DNA of 64,000 bases, taken from contig NZ_LEKH01000006.1 in the NCBI RefSeq assembly GCF_001029505.1, positions 124,001-188,000 of the forward strand. The letters run 5' to 3'. The DNA comes from Rubrobacter aplysinae (GTDB taxonomy: Bacteria; Actinomycetota; Rubrobacteria; Rubrobacterales; Rubrobacteraceae). The translations under genes and the position numbers were made by a program. This document shows positions 16,457-25,595 of the stretch, piece after piece. How positions within the stretch are numbered: position 1 is the first letter of the stretch; every line of letters begins with the position of its first letter. The notes below the pieces were generated by a model. It was given only the letters and a program-made list of their open reading frames with translations. It searched no databases and had not been told where the DNA came from.

Positions 16457-18379
16457 CTACCGGCGATCCTCCTGACCGTCCTGCTGATCACCGCGCTGGT
16501 CGTCATCGTCGACGACCTCGGCGTCCTCCACGAAGTCCTCGTCGGACTCCCCGGCGTCGGAGGCCTGCTGCTCCTGCTGCGCGTTCTGGTAGAGGGCCTC
16601 GGAGAGCTTGTGGGAGGCCGTCTGCAGCGCCTCCTGCTTCTCCTTTATCTGCTCGATATCCTCGCCCTGGAGGGCCTCCTTGGCCTCCTTGAGGGCCTCG
16701 TCGATCTCGTTCTTGGTCGCGACGTCCACCTGGCCGTCGGCCTCGCTGCGTGAACGCTCCACGGAGTAGACGAGGTTGTCCGCGTTGTTCCGGACCTCGG
16801 CCTCCTCACGCTTGCGGCTGTCCTCCTCGGCGTGGGACTCGGCGTCCTTGACCATCTGCTCGATGTCGGAGTCGTTCAGGCCGCTGGAGGCCGTGATCGT
16901 GATCTTCTGCTCCTTGCCAGTGCCGAGGTCCTTGGCGCCTACGTTCACGATGCCGTTGGCGTCGATGTCGAAGGAGACCTCGATCTGGGGCACGCCGCGC
17001 TGTGCCGGCGGGATGCCCACGAGCTGGAAGTTGCCTATGAGCTTGTTGTACGCCGCCATCTCGCGCTCGCCCTGGTAGACCTTGATCTCGACCGAGGACT
17101 GGTTGTCGTCCGCGGTCGTAAAGGTCTCACTCTTACGTGTAGGTATAGTCGTGTTGCGCTCGATGAGCTTGGTCATCACGCCACCCTTGGTCTCGATGCC
17201 GAGGGAGAGCGGGGTAACGTCGAGGAGCAGCACGTCCTTGACGTCGCCAGAGAGCACACCAGCCTGGATCGCGGCGCCGATTGCGACTACCTCATCCGGG
17301 TTGATGCCCTTGTGCGGGTCCTTGCCCGTGATCTCCTTGACCTTCTCCTGAACCGCCGGTATCCGGGTCGAGCCGCCGACCAGTATCACCTGGTCAACCT
17401 GACCCTTGTCCAGACCGGCGTCCTTCATGGCCTGCCGCACCGGACCCGCCGTGCCCTCGACAAGGTCGGCCGTGAGGCGATTGAACTCGCTGCGGCTAAG
17501 CGTGAGGTCGAGGTGCTTGGGGCCGTTCTGGTCGGCGGTGATGAACGGCAGGTTGATGTTGGTCGAGGTGGTCGAGGAGAGCTCGCGCTTGGCCTTCTCG
17601 GCGGCCTCGACGAGGCGCTGGGTGGCCATCTTGTCCTGCGAGAGGTCTATGCCCTCGGCCTTCTTGAACTCGCTCGTGAGCCACTCGACGATCTTGTTGT
17701 CGAAGTCGTCGCCGCCGAGGTGGTTGTTGCCGCTGGTGGCCTTGACCTCGAACACGCCTTCGCCGAGCTCTAGCGCGGACACGTCGAACGTGCCGCCGCC
17801 GAGGTCGAAGACGAGTATGGTCTGGTCGTTCTCCTTGTCGAGCCCGTATGCCAGGGACGCGGCGGTCGGCTCGTTGATGATGCGCTTCACGTCCAGCCCG
17901 GCGATGCGGCCCGCATCCTTGGTGGCCTGGCGCTGGGCGTCCTCGAAGTACGCCGGAACGGTGATGACCGCCTCGGTCACCTCATCGCCCAGGTAATCCT
18001 CGGCGTCGCGCTTGATCTTCTGCAGGAGCATGGCCGAGATCTCCTGCGGCGAGTAGTCCTTGTCTTCTACGTCTACCTTGACCTCACCGTCAGAGCCCTT
18101 GCTGAGGTTGTAACCAACCTTCTTGGCGTCGTCCGAGACGCCGTTGTAGCTCATGCCCATGAAACGCTTGATGGAGTAGATCGTGCCTTCCGGGTTGGTC
18201 ACGGCCTGCCGCCGAGCCAGCTGTCCCACGAGCCGGTCTCCGCTTTTCTTGTCGAAAGCGATGACCGACGGCGTCGTGCGCTCGCCCTCGGAGTTGGATA
18301 TAACGGTCGGGTCTCCGCCCTCAAGAACCGCGACACAACTGTTGGTCGTGCCCAGGTCTATCCCAATGCTCTTGCCCAT
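16457..18379 (-). CDS. dnaK: chaperone protein DnaK (Hsp70)
   Basis: ATP-driven chaperone, 640 residues. [17 protein letters not shown] opens the ATPase domain; [37 protein letters not shown] and [13 protein letters not shown] follow. The peptide-binding domain starts near [17 protein letters not shown]. The C-terminal lid ends in an acidic, Q/D-rich tail instead of the EEVD of eukaryotes. ATG start with GGAGG nine bases upstream. First gene of the heat-shock operon; promoter and a HspR-like site lie at 18420-18449. Confidence 0.98.
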   Translation of the reverse strand: MGKSIGIDLGTTNSCVAVLEGGDPTVISNSEGERTTPSVIAFDKKSGDRLVGQLARRQAVTNPEGTIYSIKRFMGMSYNGVSDDAKKVGYNLSKGSDGEVKVDVEDKDYSPQEISAMLLQKIKRDAEDYLGDEVTEAVITVPAYFEDAQRQATKDAGRIAGLDVKRIINEPTAASLAYGLDKENDQTILVFDLGGGTFDVSALELGEGVFEVKATSGNNHLGGDDFDNKIVEWLTSEFKKAEGIDLSQDKMATQRLVEAAEKAKRELSSTTSTNINLPFITADQNGPKHLDLTLSRSEFNRLTADLVEGTAGPVRQAMKDAGLDKGQVDQVILVGGSTRIPAVQEKVKEITGKDPHKGINPDEVVAIGAAIQAGVLSGDVKDVLLLDVTPLSLGIETKGGVMTKLIERNTTIPTRKSETFTTADDNQSSVEIKVYQGEREMAAYNKLIGNFQLVGIPPAQRGVPQIEVSFDIDANGIVNVGAKDLGTGKEQKITITASSGLNDSDIEQMVKDAESHAEEDSRKREEAEVRNNADNLVYSVERSRSEADGQVDVATKNEIDEALKEAKEALQGEDIEQIKEKQEALQTASHKLSEALYQNAQQEQQASDAGESDEDFVEDAEVVDDDDQRGDQQDGQEDRR

Positions 18380-18419
18380 GCGCCTGCCTCCTTCGTTTTG
18401 AAATTTCTAACCTGAGAGC

Positions 18420-18448
18420 AGTATAAAATCTTAGTGTAGGTGCTTCAA
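18420..18448 (-). promoter_or_regulatory. dnaK operon promoter
   Basis: On the minus strand TTGAAG (18448-18443) and TATACT (18425-18420) are separated by exactly 17 bases, a good vegetative-sigma promoter. It lies 41 bases before the dnaK ATG. The HspR-like inverted repeat covers the -35 and spacer, a position suited to repression. Confidence 0.7.
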
Positions 18449-18449
18449 G
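18430..18449. promoter_or_regulatory. degenerate HAIR-like (HspR) operator
   Basis: CTTAGT-GTAGGTG-CTTCAAG resembles the HspR site CTTGAGT-N7-ACTCAAG: the left half lacks one G, and the right half keeps TCAAG. It overlaps the dnaK -35 box. hspR lies in the operon it would control. The match is imperfect, so this is a candidate only. Confidence 0.45.
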
Positions 18450-18573
18450 GTTTCTAAAGTCACGACACTAGTATAATGTTTGTAATGCCTGGTTAGGTTC
18501 AAGAAAGTTCGAGGGAGACGCGCCGGACCACGGGGCTTTTCGGAGTTTATCTAGTAGCGGGGGTGAGCGAGCG

Positions 18574-19287
18574 TTGGAAGAGACTATTCTGGTCGTGGAC
18601 GACGACGCGGCTCTTCTAGAGGTCATGTCGATCATGATGCTCTCCGAGGGGTACCGGGTGCTGACGGCGGAGAACGGGGCGGAGGCCCTGAAGATCAGCG
18701 AGCAGGAGAATTTGAACCTCGTCGTGCTCGACATCATGCTCCCGCAGATGAGCGGCTTCGACGTGCTTAAAAAGCTCCGGGAGCAGACGGACGTGCCGGT
18801 GGTGATGCTGACCGCCAAGAGCCAGTCGGTGGACAAGGTGGTCGGCCTGGAGCTAGGCGCGGACGACTACATAACCAAGCCCTTCGACACCAAGGAGCTC
18901 CTCGCCAGGATCAAGGCCATCCTGCGGCGCTTCGGGCGGCAGGACGGCGGCCCCGTCCACGGCGACAACGTCATGAGGCTCGGGCCGGTGGAGCTCGACC
19001 CCGAGGCCTACACCGTTACCAGGGACGGCGATCCTCTGGAGCTGACGCCGACGGAGTTCAAGATCCTGGCGATGCTCATGCGGCGTCCGGGGCAGGCGTT
19101 CTCGCGCAGCCAGATCTCCGAGGCCGTCTCGACCGGATCGCACTACCTCGCCAGCCGTTACATCGACGTGCACATCTCCCGGTTGCGGGGCAAAGTCGAG
19201 ACCGACCATCGCCACCCCCAGCTCATACAGACCGTCCCGAGCATCGGGTACCGGGCCTCCAAGAGCGCGGCGGAAGCCGTAGGCTAG
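18574..19287 (+). CDS. OmpR-family response regulator (MtrA/VicR-like)
   Basis: 237 residues. Receiver domain 1-118: acidic pocket VVDDDA, phospho-acceptor Asp in VVLDIMLPQMSG, TAK and ITKPFD lysine. Winged-helix DNA-binding domain about 135-230 with LTPTEFKILAMLM and IDVHISRLRGKVE, and GYRA at the end. TTG start, with GGGGGTGAG upstream. Divergent from dnaK; TATAAT at 18472-18477 is a likely -10, without a clear -35. It precedes its kinase by 24 bases. The arrangement with a propeller lipoprotein next suggests the MtrA branch (inference). Confidence 0.92.
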   Translation: MEETILVVDDDAALLEVMSIMMLSEGYRVLTAENGAEALKISEQENLNLVVLDIMLPQMSGFDVLKKLREQTDVPVVMLTAKSQSVDKVVGLELGADDYITKPFDTKELLARIKAILRRFGRQDGGPVHGDNVMRLGPVELDPEAYTVTRDGDPLELTPTEFKILAMLMRRPGQAFSRSQISEAVSTGSHYLASRYIDVHISRLRGKVETDHRHPQLIQTVPSIGYRASKSAAEAVG

Positions 19288-19311
19288 GCGGGTTAGGAGG
19301 CTGCGGCGGAG

Positions 19312-21423
19312 ATGAAGGAGAGGGGACTCCGGAGGCTACTGCCGCCGCTCTCGTTCAGGGCCCGCACCTTCGTGGCGCTCGTCGGGATATCCGCGTTCAC
19401 GAGTCTCGCTATCGGGCTGGTGCTCTTCTACTTCGCCGGTAACCAGCTCGCCACCGCCGAGGAGGGGCTCATGGAGCAGCGTTCCCGCACCGCTCACGAC
19501 GGGGCCGAGGACTTCCTCTCGGGGCTCAGAAACCCCGAGGACGATACCTTCCCGGCCCCGGAGGCCTACGCTGAGGAACTGGTGCGCTCCATAGACCGCA
19601 CCGGCCTGAGCGCGCTGTATCTGAGCCCCGAAGGAGAGCCCCTGGCCGCCCGTAACGGCGAGGAAAGCTCCCTGGAGCCCGAGACCGCCTACGACCGCCT
19701 CGGGCTCAACGAGAAGACGATACAGAACGCGGTCCAAAGAGGCGAGAGCGGCGAGACCGGCGGCCGGCTCATAGCCCGGGAGGACTGGCCCCGGTACATA
19801 GCGGTGTGGCCCCTGACGAGCTCAGACGGCTCCGTGCGCGGCGTGATGGTCTACGCCGACCCACAGGCAGGCTTCGACGAGGCGCTGACCTTCCTGCGGT
19901 ACGGGATACTCGGAGCTATAGGCGCGAGCGTGCTACTGGCCGGGCTCGCGAGCCTGGTGCTGGCGCGCCAGATCACGCGCCCGCTATCCGAGACACGGGA
20001 CGCGGTGATCCGGGTCGCGTCAGGGGACTACCGGGCGGTCCCGGTGGACAACCGCGACGAGCTCGGCGAGCTCGTCAGCGCCTTCAACTACATGGCCGCC
20101 GAGATAGAGCACTACATAAGCGAGATCCAGGAGCAGAAATCCCGTCTGGAGGCGGTGCTGGAAGCCTCTCCGGAGGCGGTCATCGCCGTGGACCCCGATG
20201 AGCGCATCACCATGTCGAACCCGGCGGCCGCCCGGATGCTCGGAGTGCGCATGTCCGACGTCGGCCGCCGCATCGAGGAGCTCGGCGTGCCGGAGGAGGT
20301 TCTCAAGTGCCTGCGCGAAGCCTCCTCCACCGGGGCGGCGGTCCGGGAGCTCGAGGCCGGCGAAAAGGTCTTCTGGGCCTACGCCGCCCAGATGAGCCCC
20401 GAGGCCGACGGCGTCGAGTTCCCTGGGCAGGACGGCCGCCGGGGAGATCAAGCATCCCCTCGTCCGGAGACGGACGGCCTCTCCCCCGCCTCCCGCGAGG
20501 CCAACGGTCACGGCTCCGAGCCGCCGGAGCACCCGGACGGCCAGGGCGGAGAACCGGACAGCCTGGAACCGGCGGAACCCGGGCGCGGCCGGGCCGGCAC
20601 GATCCTGGCGGTCCGGGACATCACCGAGCATCGCTCGCTCGAAAGGGCAAAAACCGCCTTCGTCTCGGACGTCTCGCACGAGCTGAGGACGCCGCTAACC
20701 ACGATCCAGAGCGCAGTAGACCTAATGGGCCGGGGGCGGGAGAAGCTGGACCCGATAGAGCACCGGGCCCTGGAGCTCGCGGAGGGAGAGCTCGGCAGGG
20801 TCCGGGGGATGGTCGAGGAGCTGTTGACGCTGGCGCAGATGGACTCCTGGCAGTACGCGCTGGAGATGAAGCCAAACGACATAGACGAGGTGGTGAAGAG
20901 CGCGGTAGACAGCGTAGAGTCCAAGGCGGGCAGGTTCGGCATAGAGCTCCACTTCAGCGGACACGGCGACGCCCCGGACGAGGCGGATGAGGCGGATGAG
21001 GCGGATGAGGTAAATGGCACAGGCTCCGCAGAGCCCGGAGAACACTACTGCGTCTGCGACGCGGGAAAGCTGTATCAGGTCTTCCTGAACCTGCTGGACA
21101 ACGCAATAAAGTACTCCGACCCCGGGGCCCAGGTCTATGTCTCTCTCGAAGAGGAGGGCTCGTCGGTGCTGGTGAGGATCCGGGACACCGGAGTCGGCAT
21201 CCCCGAGGAGGACCTGCCGCAGCTCTTCGAGAGGTTCTACCGGGTGGACAAGGCCCGCTCCCGCGCCACCGGCGGCAGCGGACTCGGCCTCTCCATCACC
21301 AGAGAGCTCGTGGAGCTCCACGGCGGCGAAGTCTCCGTGCACAGCGAGGTGGGCGTAGGCTCGACCTTTGAGGTCCGGCTGCCAAAGGCCCCCCTCTCGC
21401 GCTCTGCGAACTACGCGATCTAA
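19312..21423 (+). CDS. membrane sensor histidine kinase (MtrB/WalK-like)
   Basis: 703 residues. Helix 1 about 17-42, extracytoplasmic sensor about 43-195, helix 2 about 196-217, HAMP about 218-272, PAS about 280-450, then HisKA with the phospho-His in SDVSHELRTPLTT and HATPase with NLLDNAIKYSD, DTGVGIP and GGSGLGLSI. The PAS region holds a disordered insert of about 65 residues rich in G, P and E. The HATPase domain carries a low-complexity run DEADEADEADE coded by a 9-base tandem repeat. It phosphorylates the regulator encoded just upstream and probably senses envelope state. Confidence 0.92.
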   Translation: MKERGLRRLLPPLSFRARTFVALVGISAFTSLAIGLVLFYFAGNQLATAEEGLMEQRSRTAHDGAEDFLSGLRNPEDDTFPAPEAYAEELVRSIDRTGLSALYLSPEGEPLAARNGEESSLEPETAYDRLGLNEKTIQNAVQRGESGETGGRLIAREDWPRYIAVWPLTSSDGSVRGVMVYADPQAGFDEALTFLRYGILGAIGASVLLAGLASLVLARQITRPLSETRDAVIRVASGDYRAVPVDNRDELGELVSAFNYMAAEIEHYISEIQEQKSRLEAVLEASPEAVIAVDPDERITMSNPAAARMLGVRMSDVGRRIEELGVPEEVLKCLREASSTGAAVRELEAGEKVFWAYAAQMSPEADGVEFPGQDGRRGDQASPRPETDGLSPASREANGHGSEPPEHPDGQGGEPDSLEPAEPGRGRAGTILAVRDITEHRSLERAKTAFVSDVSHELRTPLTTIQSAVDLMGRGREKLDPIEHRALELAEGELGRVRGMVEELLTLAQMDSWQYALEMKPNDIDEVVKSAVDSVESKAGRFGIELHFSGHGDAPDEADEADEADEVNGTGSAEPGEHYCVCDAGKLYQVFLNLLDNAIKYSDPGAQVYVSLEEEGSSVLVRIRDTGVGIPEEDLPQLFERFYRVDKARSRATGGSGLGLSITRELVELHGGEVSVHSEVGVGSTFEVRLPKAPLSRSANYAI

Positions 21424-21425
21424 CC

Positions 21426-22712
21426 TTGCCCTCCTCCTCTCCCCCCTCCGTTCACGCCTGCCGGTCCAGATGCCAGACGCGGCGCGCACGCCGTGGGGCG
21501 GCTCTGCTCGGGCTACTGCTGGCTATGACACTCTTTGGGCTCTTCGGCCTTTCCGGATGCGGCCCGGAGCGCGAGGTCTCCCGCATAGAATCCTCTCCGG
21601 CGTCCCGGGAGGTGAACAACCCGGAGCTCGGCTCGCCGGCGGTGGACCCTCTGAGCTTCGGCCCCGGGGATAAGGACTCTCCGACCTGGAGCCCGTCCGG
21701 CGGGCGGGTTGCGTTCGTCGTGGACGGCTACGTCTCGGACAAGAGCCTGTCCGCGGAGGGCTCCACACGCCGCACGGTGCGGGGTCTCGGGGCTGAGCGT
21801 GTAACGTGGTCCGTATCCGGTGAGCGGTTGGTGATCCTCGGGGAGAGCAAGGACCCGGGCTCCGAGGGTGGAGCCCACCCCCACCCGCTCTACGTCACCC
21901 GGGGCGACGAAGGGCAGCTCAAGATCGAGAGCCTTACCGAAGACGCCCTGGCGATGAGCGCCCCCTCGGGCGATGGGCCGCTGGTGGCCGCCCTGGAGTC
22001 CGGCCCGGAGGAGAGCCGCATCTCGGCCGTGGATGTGGGCTCGGGAGAGATCGAAGCCTATCCGGGGAGCATAGAGGGCGGCGTGGCGGAGATATCCGTG
22101 GCGCCCGGTGGCGGTCGGGTGCTCGCGACGGTGATCTCCGCCGACGGCTCCGGCTCCCGGCGGTACGAGATCCACACCTTCGACCTGGAGACCGGCGACA
22201 GCCGGCGCGTGGCGCGGCTGCCCGAGGATCAGGAGATATTCGGGGCCCCCCAGCAGACCTCGGACGGCATCTATTACGTGGCGGGGGCGAGGAATACCGA
22301 GGACGGCGCTCAGGAGGACATACAGTACACCCTGTACCGTCTGCCCGAAGGCTCGAGCTCCCCGGAGCCGGCCTCCGGCGTCGGCCAGGACTTTATCGCC
22401 TCCAGCATCAAGGTATCTCCAGACGGCGGCCGGCTGGCACTACTGGGCCGCCGGGAGTCGGGCTCGGCGACGAACCTCTACGTTCTCGACCTCTCGGACG
22501 GGAACCTGTACTCGGCCACTAGCAATGAGGACATGGAGATCAAGACCGGCACGGACAGCCTCGACTGGCACCCCGACGGCGGGAGCGTCGCAGTAGTCGC
22601 CCGGAGCGACGTCTCCGAGCCGGAGGTCTACAGTGGCTCGGCGGCCGCCCTGCTGGCCCCCTTCTACAACGTATACGAGGTACCGGTGGACGACCTCCGG
22701 GAGCCGGAATGA
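21426..22712 (+). CDS. beta-propeller lipoprotein, LpqB-like position
   Basis: 428 residues. A basic N-terminus and helix lead to LFGLSGC, a lipobox whose Cys (about residue 45) would be lipidated. The rest is a six- or seven-bladed propeller of WD40/PD40 type: repeated SPTWSPSGGRVAFV, VTWSVSGERLVIL, ISVAPGGGRVLATV, IKVSPDGGRLALLG and LDWHPDGGSVAVVA. The TTG start lies two bases after the kinase stop. In Actinobacteria lpqB follows mtrAB and tunes MtrB. This protein lacks the GerMN domain of true LpqB, so it is an analogue rather than a clear orthologue. Confidence 0.78.
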   Translation: MPSSSPPSVHACRSRCQTRRARRGAALLGLLLAMTLFGLFGLSGCGPEREVSRIESSPASREVNNPELGSPAVDPLSFGPGDKDSPTWSPSGGRVAFVVDGYVSDKSLSAEGSTRRTVRGLGAERVTWSVSGERLVILGESKDPGSEGGAHPHPLYVTRGDEGQLKIESLTEDALAMSAPSGDGPLVAALESGPEESRISAVDVGSGEIEAYPGSIEGGVAEISVAPGGGRVLATVISADGSGSRRYEIHTFDLETGDSRRVARLPEDQEIFGAPQQTSDGIYYVAGARNTEDGAQEDIQYTLYRLPEGSSSPEPASGVGQDFIASSIKVSPDGGRLALLGRRESGSATNLYVLDLSDGNLYSATSNEDMEIKTGTDSLDWHPDGGSVAVVARSDVSEPEVYSGSAAALLAPFYNVYEVPVDDLREPE

Positions 22713-23221
22713 GGGGCACGCTTTTCTGGATAACGAGCACCGTGCTCGCCTTCGCCGTTACGGCCGCCGTGTTCCTCATGTTGGCGGAGGTTGGCACGTC
22801 CCCGCCGGAACGCAGCCTCAGCGCCGACGCCGGACGAGAAGGCGGCGACCGGCAGTCGCTCGGCCTGGATCTCCGTCAAGAGACGCTACAGGGCCTCGAA
22901 GAGGCGGAGGATCAGGAGCTTGGCATGAGCCTCTCGAACGGCAGCGACCGCCCCCTGACGAACATAAACGTGTACCTGATCCTCTCTTCCGAGGACACCG
23001 CCGAGCAGAACGCCCGCTACTACGAGGCCTCGATATCCGAGCTCGCGGCCAACGAATCCAAGCGGGTCACGTTCGATTTGGACCTCTCCTCACCCGACGC
23101 TTCTGAATCCGGCGGCGGGGAGAGCGGCTCACGGGAGCAGGACTCCTTCACCATCCTGGAAGCGCGGGCCGCCTCTTCCCAGGGGGCCTCGACGGTCAAG
23201 ACCGCCGTGCTCTCCTTCTGA
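22709..23221 (+). CDS. membrane-anchored exported protein, unknown function
   Basis: 170 residues, unrecognised. One N-terminal helix (FWITSTVLAFAVTAAVFLMLA) looks like an uncleaved anchor. The outside part has a compact beta-rich stretch (GMSLSNGSDRPLTNINVYLILSS, FDLDL) similar in style to small immunoglobulin-like folds, interrupted by a G/S/E-rich linker. Overlaps the lipoprotein stop by four bases (ATGA), so it belongs to the two-component operon and ends it. Confidence 0.7.
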   Translation: MRGTLFWITSTVLAFAVTAAVFLMLAEVGTSPPERSLSADAGREGGDRQSLGLDLRQETLQGLEEAEDQELGMSLSNGSDRPLTNINVYLILSSEDTAEQNARYYEASISELAANESKRVTFDLDLSSPDASESGGGESGSREQDSFTILEARAASSQGASTVKTAVLSF

Positions 23222-23257
23222 TCCGGCCTGCCCCGGAACGGCACACTGGCAGCAGAG

Positions 23258-24001
23258 CTATACCGGGGTCGGGGTCCGTTCTGACGGATGCTTCGGGTAC
23301 CTATTGCGCGGTGTCCGGGGTGCCGTACTGGAGCGGCTGAAGCCGTCCCCGTAGCCTCTGTACATACCGGGCGCGGGGGCGCGGCCGAAGGAGGGTATCC
23401 TGACACGCCCGATCAAACCCCGCGCAAGCTCAGCCACCTCGACGGTGTTGGCGAGCTCTACCCGGGTCAGGGTGTAGCGCAGGCCCCACCGCCGCCCGCT
23501 CTCGACTGGCTCCCAGCCGCTCTCCATCAGGTGCCGCGTCGCCAGGTGATACGGCGCCAGCCCGGCGTCGCTGCCTATGGCCTCCACGACCCCGACTCCC
23601 CGGAGCCGCATCTCCCGCAGGACGCGCACGAGCAGATGCCTCCGGGTGCGGGGGCCGCCGCCGGCATAGGCCAGGAGCACGGACTCCCGGCTCGCGGGCG
23701 AGACGGGGAGGCTCAACGACCGGGGCAGGTGCTCGACCGGGGCGAAAAGGGCGTATCCCAGAACCTCCGGCCCCCGCCGCATCACGAGCCCCGGCGGGCC
23801 CCAGTGCCTCTCCACCTCCCGGAACCACTCCTCGGCCCGGAGCTCCTCTCCCGCCCAGTAGGCGACCGCGCCGGAGAGGCCGGGGATCTCACCCGCCTCC
23901 GGGGCCGGGATCTCCGTCACCTCCGGCACGAGACTCCGCAGCCTTACGCGCAGGCCCTCTGGCAGCCGTTCCTGGAGTCGTTCCTGGAGCCGCTCATCCA
24001 T
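23258..24001 (-). CDS. GNAT-like acetyltransferase-fold protein
   Basis: 247 residues. The middle resembles a degenerate GNAT core: VLGYALFAP (beta 4), SVLLAYAGGGPRTRRHLLVRVLREMRLRGV in the position of the acetyl-CoA loop, and ATRHLMESGWEPVE after it. No standard Q/R-x-x-G-x-G/A loop is seen, so catalytic activity is uncertain. The N-terminus has an imperfect repeat of LQERL, the C-terminus about 40 disordered basic residues. It starts inside the 3' end of the YtxH gene (eight-base overlap). Confidence 0.6.
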   Translation of the reverse strand: MDERLQERLQERLPEGLRVRLRSLVPEVTEIPAPEAGEIPGLSGAVAYWAGEELRAEEWFREVERHWGPPGLVMRRGPEVLGYALFAPVEHLPRSLSLPVSPASRESVLLAYAGGGPRTRRHLLVRVLREMRLRGVGVVEAIGSDAGLAPYHLATRHLMESGWEPVESGRRWGLRYTLTRVELANTVEVAELARGLIGRVRIPSFGRAPAPGMYRGYGDGFSRSSTAPRTPRNRYPKHPSERTPTPV

Positions 24002-24467
24002 CCCCGCTCCCCGGCCCCCGCCGGCGCAGCCTCTCGCGGGTCTGTCGTATCCTGAACTTCAAGTCCTCGGAATCTTCGCCGGAAGTCTCCGGCTCCTCGT
24101 CCGGCGGTACGGCCCTGAGATGAGCCGCAGGCTCGTCGGGGGCTCTTCCGGGAGCCTGTTCGGGGGCTACCCCGTCCGCCTCTGGCTGCTCGGGCTCTCC
24201 GAGATCCCCGAGATCCCCAAGGGAGACCTCGGCTTCGTCGTGAGGGCCGGACTCGCGCAGACCGGAGAGCCGCTCCCGGGCGCGCTCACGAGCCTCGAAG
24301 TAACCTTCCCGGCCCCGCTCCCGGGCCTCTCCGGCGCGGGAAGACATCGCGCCCCGCAGCTCGCGTCCGCTGCGGGGTGAGATCATTATCCCGGCGACGG
24401 TCCCCGCTATGCCGCCCAGGACGAAGGTCCCGAGCTTCTCTAACTTCTCGATCTTCTGCCTGTCCAT
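23994..24467 (-). CDS. YtxH-domain protein
   Basis: 157 residues. The N-terminal glycine-rich helix LGTFVLGGIAGTVAGIMISPRSGRELR is the YtxH (DUF948/gas-vesicle-associated) signature, followed by a charged amphipathic helix (REGYFEARERARERL) and a long acidic, P/E-rich tail. ATG at 24467 is fixed by AGGAGG seven bases upstream. YtxH proteins are small stress-associated membrane proteins of unclear activity. Overlaps the downstream GNAT-like gene. Confidence 0.78.
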   Translation of the reverse strand: MDRQKIEKLEKLGTFVLGGIAGTVAGIMISPRSGRELRGAMSSRAGEARERGREGYFEARERARERLSGLRESGPHDEAEVSLGDLGDLGEPEQPEADGVAPEQAPGRAPDEPAAHLRAVPPDEEPETSGEDSEDLKFRIRQTRERLRRRGPGSGDG

Positions 24468-24558
24468 TGCTGTACCTCCTGGCACTCGGAAGCTATTCTA
24501 CCCCCTGCCGTGCCGCCGCGCGGCTCCGTGTAGCTCTGTGCAACTCCGTGCAGAGCCT

Positions 24559-25530
24559 CTACAGCGGACCCCGGGAGCCGGTCTCCCCCGGCCCGGTGTC
24601 CAGCAGCATCGAGGCGCCGTGGCCGTCGGCCCCGGCGGCGATCTTCGAGACGCGCTCGGTGACTATCTCGACCGCCGCGTCCGAAGCCGCCTCTATGGAG
24701 ACGTTCTCCACCGCCCGCACCCCGCGCCCCCGGGCGGTCTCCAGTATGTAGTCGTGGATCTGGCGTATCTCCCGGAAGTGGCTTATGTACTCCTCGGCGG
24801 GGCGGCGCATGGAGGTCCCGAGAGCCCGGATGTGGAAACGGTCGCGGTGGACACCGCAGTCCGAGAGGTACACGATCAGAGGGCACACGTTCGGGTGATC
24901 CTTGTAACGTTCCATCAGGAGCTCGGGCGCGAGATGCACCCCCTCGACGACGAGGTTGGTCCCCTCCTCGAGCCCCCGGTCCACGATGGCCTCCACCCCG
25001 ACCGACACCTGGCTCGCCTGGGCCCGGAAGCCGTAGAGCACCCTCTCGGACTCCTCTATCGGCACCCGGATGTCCTCTCTCTTGACGCCGTAGGAGCTCT
25101 TGTGGAGTATCGGCAGCAGCGCCGGGCTCACCGCACGCCGCAGCACCTCCCGGATGGCGTCGGTGCCGATCACGCTCTGGATGTTCAGGCGGCGGGCCAC
25201 GTCGGCGGCGAGCGTGCTCGTACCCACCCCGGTCGCCCCGCCTATCAGCACGATCACCGGCTCCGTGGACTCCCTGAGTAGCCGCCAGCGGTCGAGGCGG
25301 GAGAGGATGAAGGCGTCCATGGTCTGGAGCTTGGCGCGCACCCGGGCGAGCACCTCTTCCTCGACGACCGTGTAGCGTTCCTCTGCGACGAGCTCGGCCC
25401 GCACCTCGCTCGCTATCCTGTGAGCAAGCTCCATCCTGGCCCCGGCCTGGGCCAGCGTCTGGGCCAGGATTCCCCGGGAAAACGGGGTCTCCCTGCCGCC
25501 CTTGACTACGGTGATCTCTCGCTCCTCCAC
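24559..25530 (-). CDS. 2-phosphoglycerate kinase-type protein with ATP-cone
   Basis: 323 residues. An ATP-cone regulatory domain (about 5-85: VVKGGRETPFSRGILAQTLAQ and on) precedes a P-loop kinase with VLIGGATGVGTSTLAADVARRL as Walker A, IGTDAIREVLRR, and VVEGVHLAPELL. This is the layout of archaeal 2-phosphoglycerate kinases, which make 2,3-diphosphoglycerate en route to the cyclic thermoprotectant. In this bacterium the product could also feed a compatible-solute route (inference). GTG at 25530 is preferred, with GGAGG five bases upstream; TTG at 25542 is an alternative. Confidence 0.78.
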   Translation of the reverse strand: MEEREITVVKGGRETPFSRGILAQTLAQAGARMELAHRIASEVRAELVAEERYTVVEEEVLARVRAKLQTMDAFILSRLDRWRLLRESTEPVIVLIGGATGVGTSTLAADVARRLNIQSVIGTDAIREVLRRAVSPALLPILHKSSYGVKREDIRVPIEESERVLYGFRAQASQVSVGVEAIVDRGLEEGTNLVVEGVHLAPELLMERYKDHPNVCPLIVYLSDCGVHRDRFHIRALGTSMRRPAEEYISHFREIRQIHDYILETARGRGVRAVENVSIEAASDAAVEIVTERVSKIAAGADGHGASMLLDTGPGETGSRGPL

Positions 25531-25595
25531 AGCACCCTCCAAGACTCCCGGAAGCTCCGGGAACGCCGGCCGGGTCTTTAACGGGCCCGGCTCGG

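Noticed and set aside
18380-18573. CIRCE element for HrcA upstream of dnaK
   Set aside because: TTAGCACTC-N9-GAGTGCTAA was not found; only a HAIR-like site is present.
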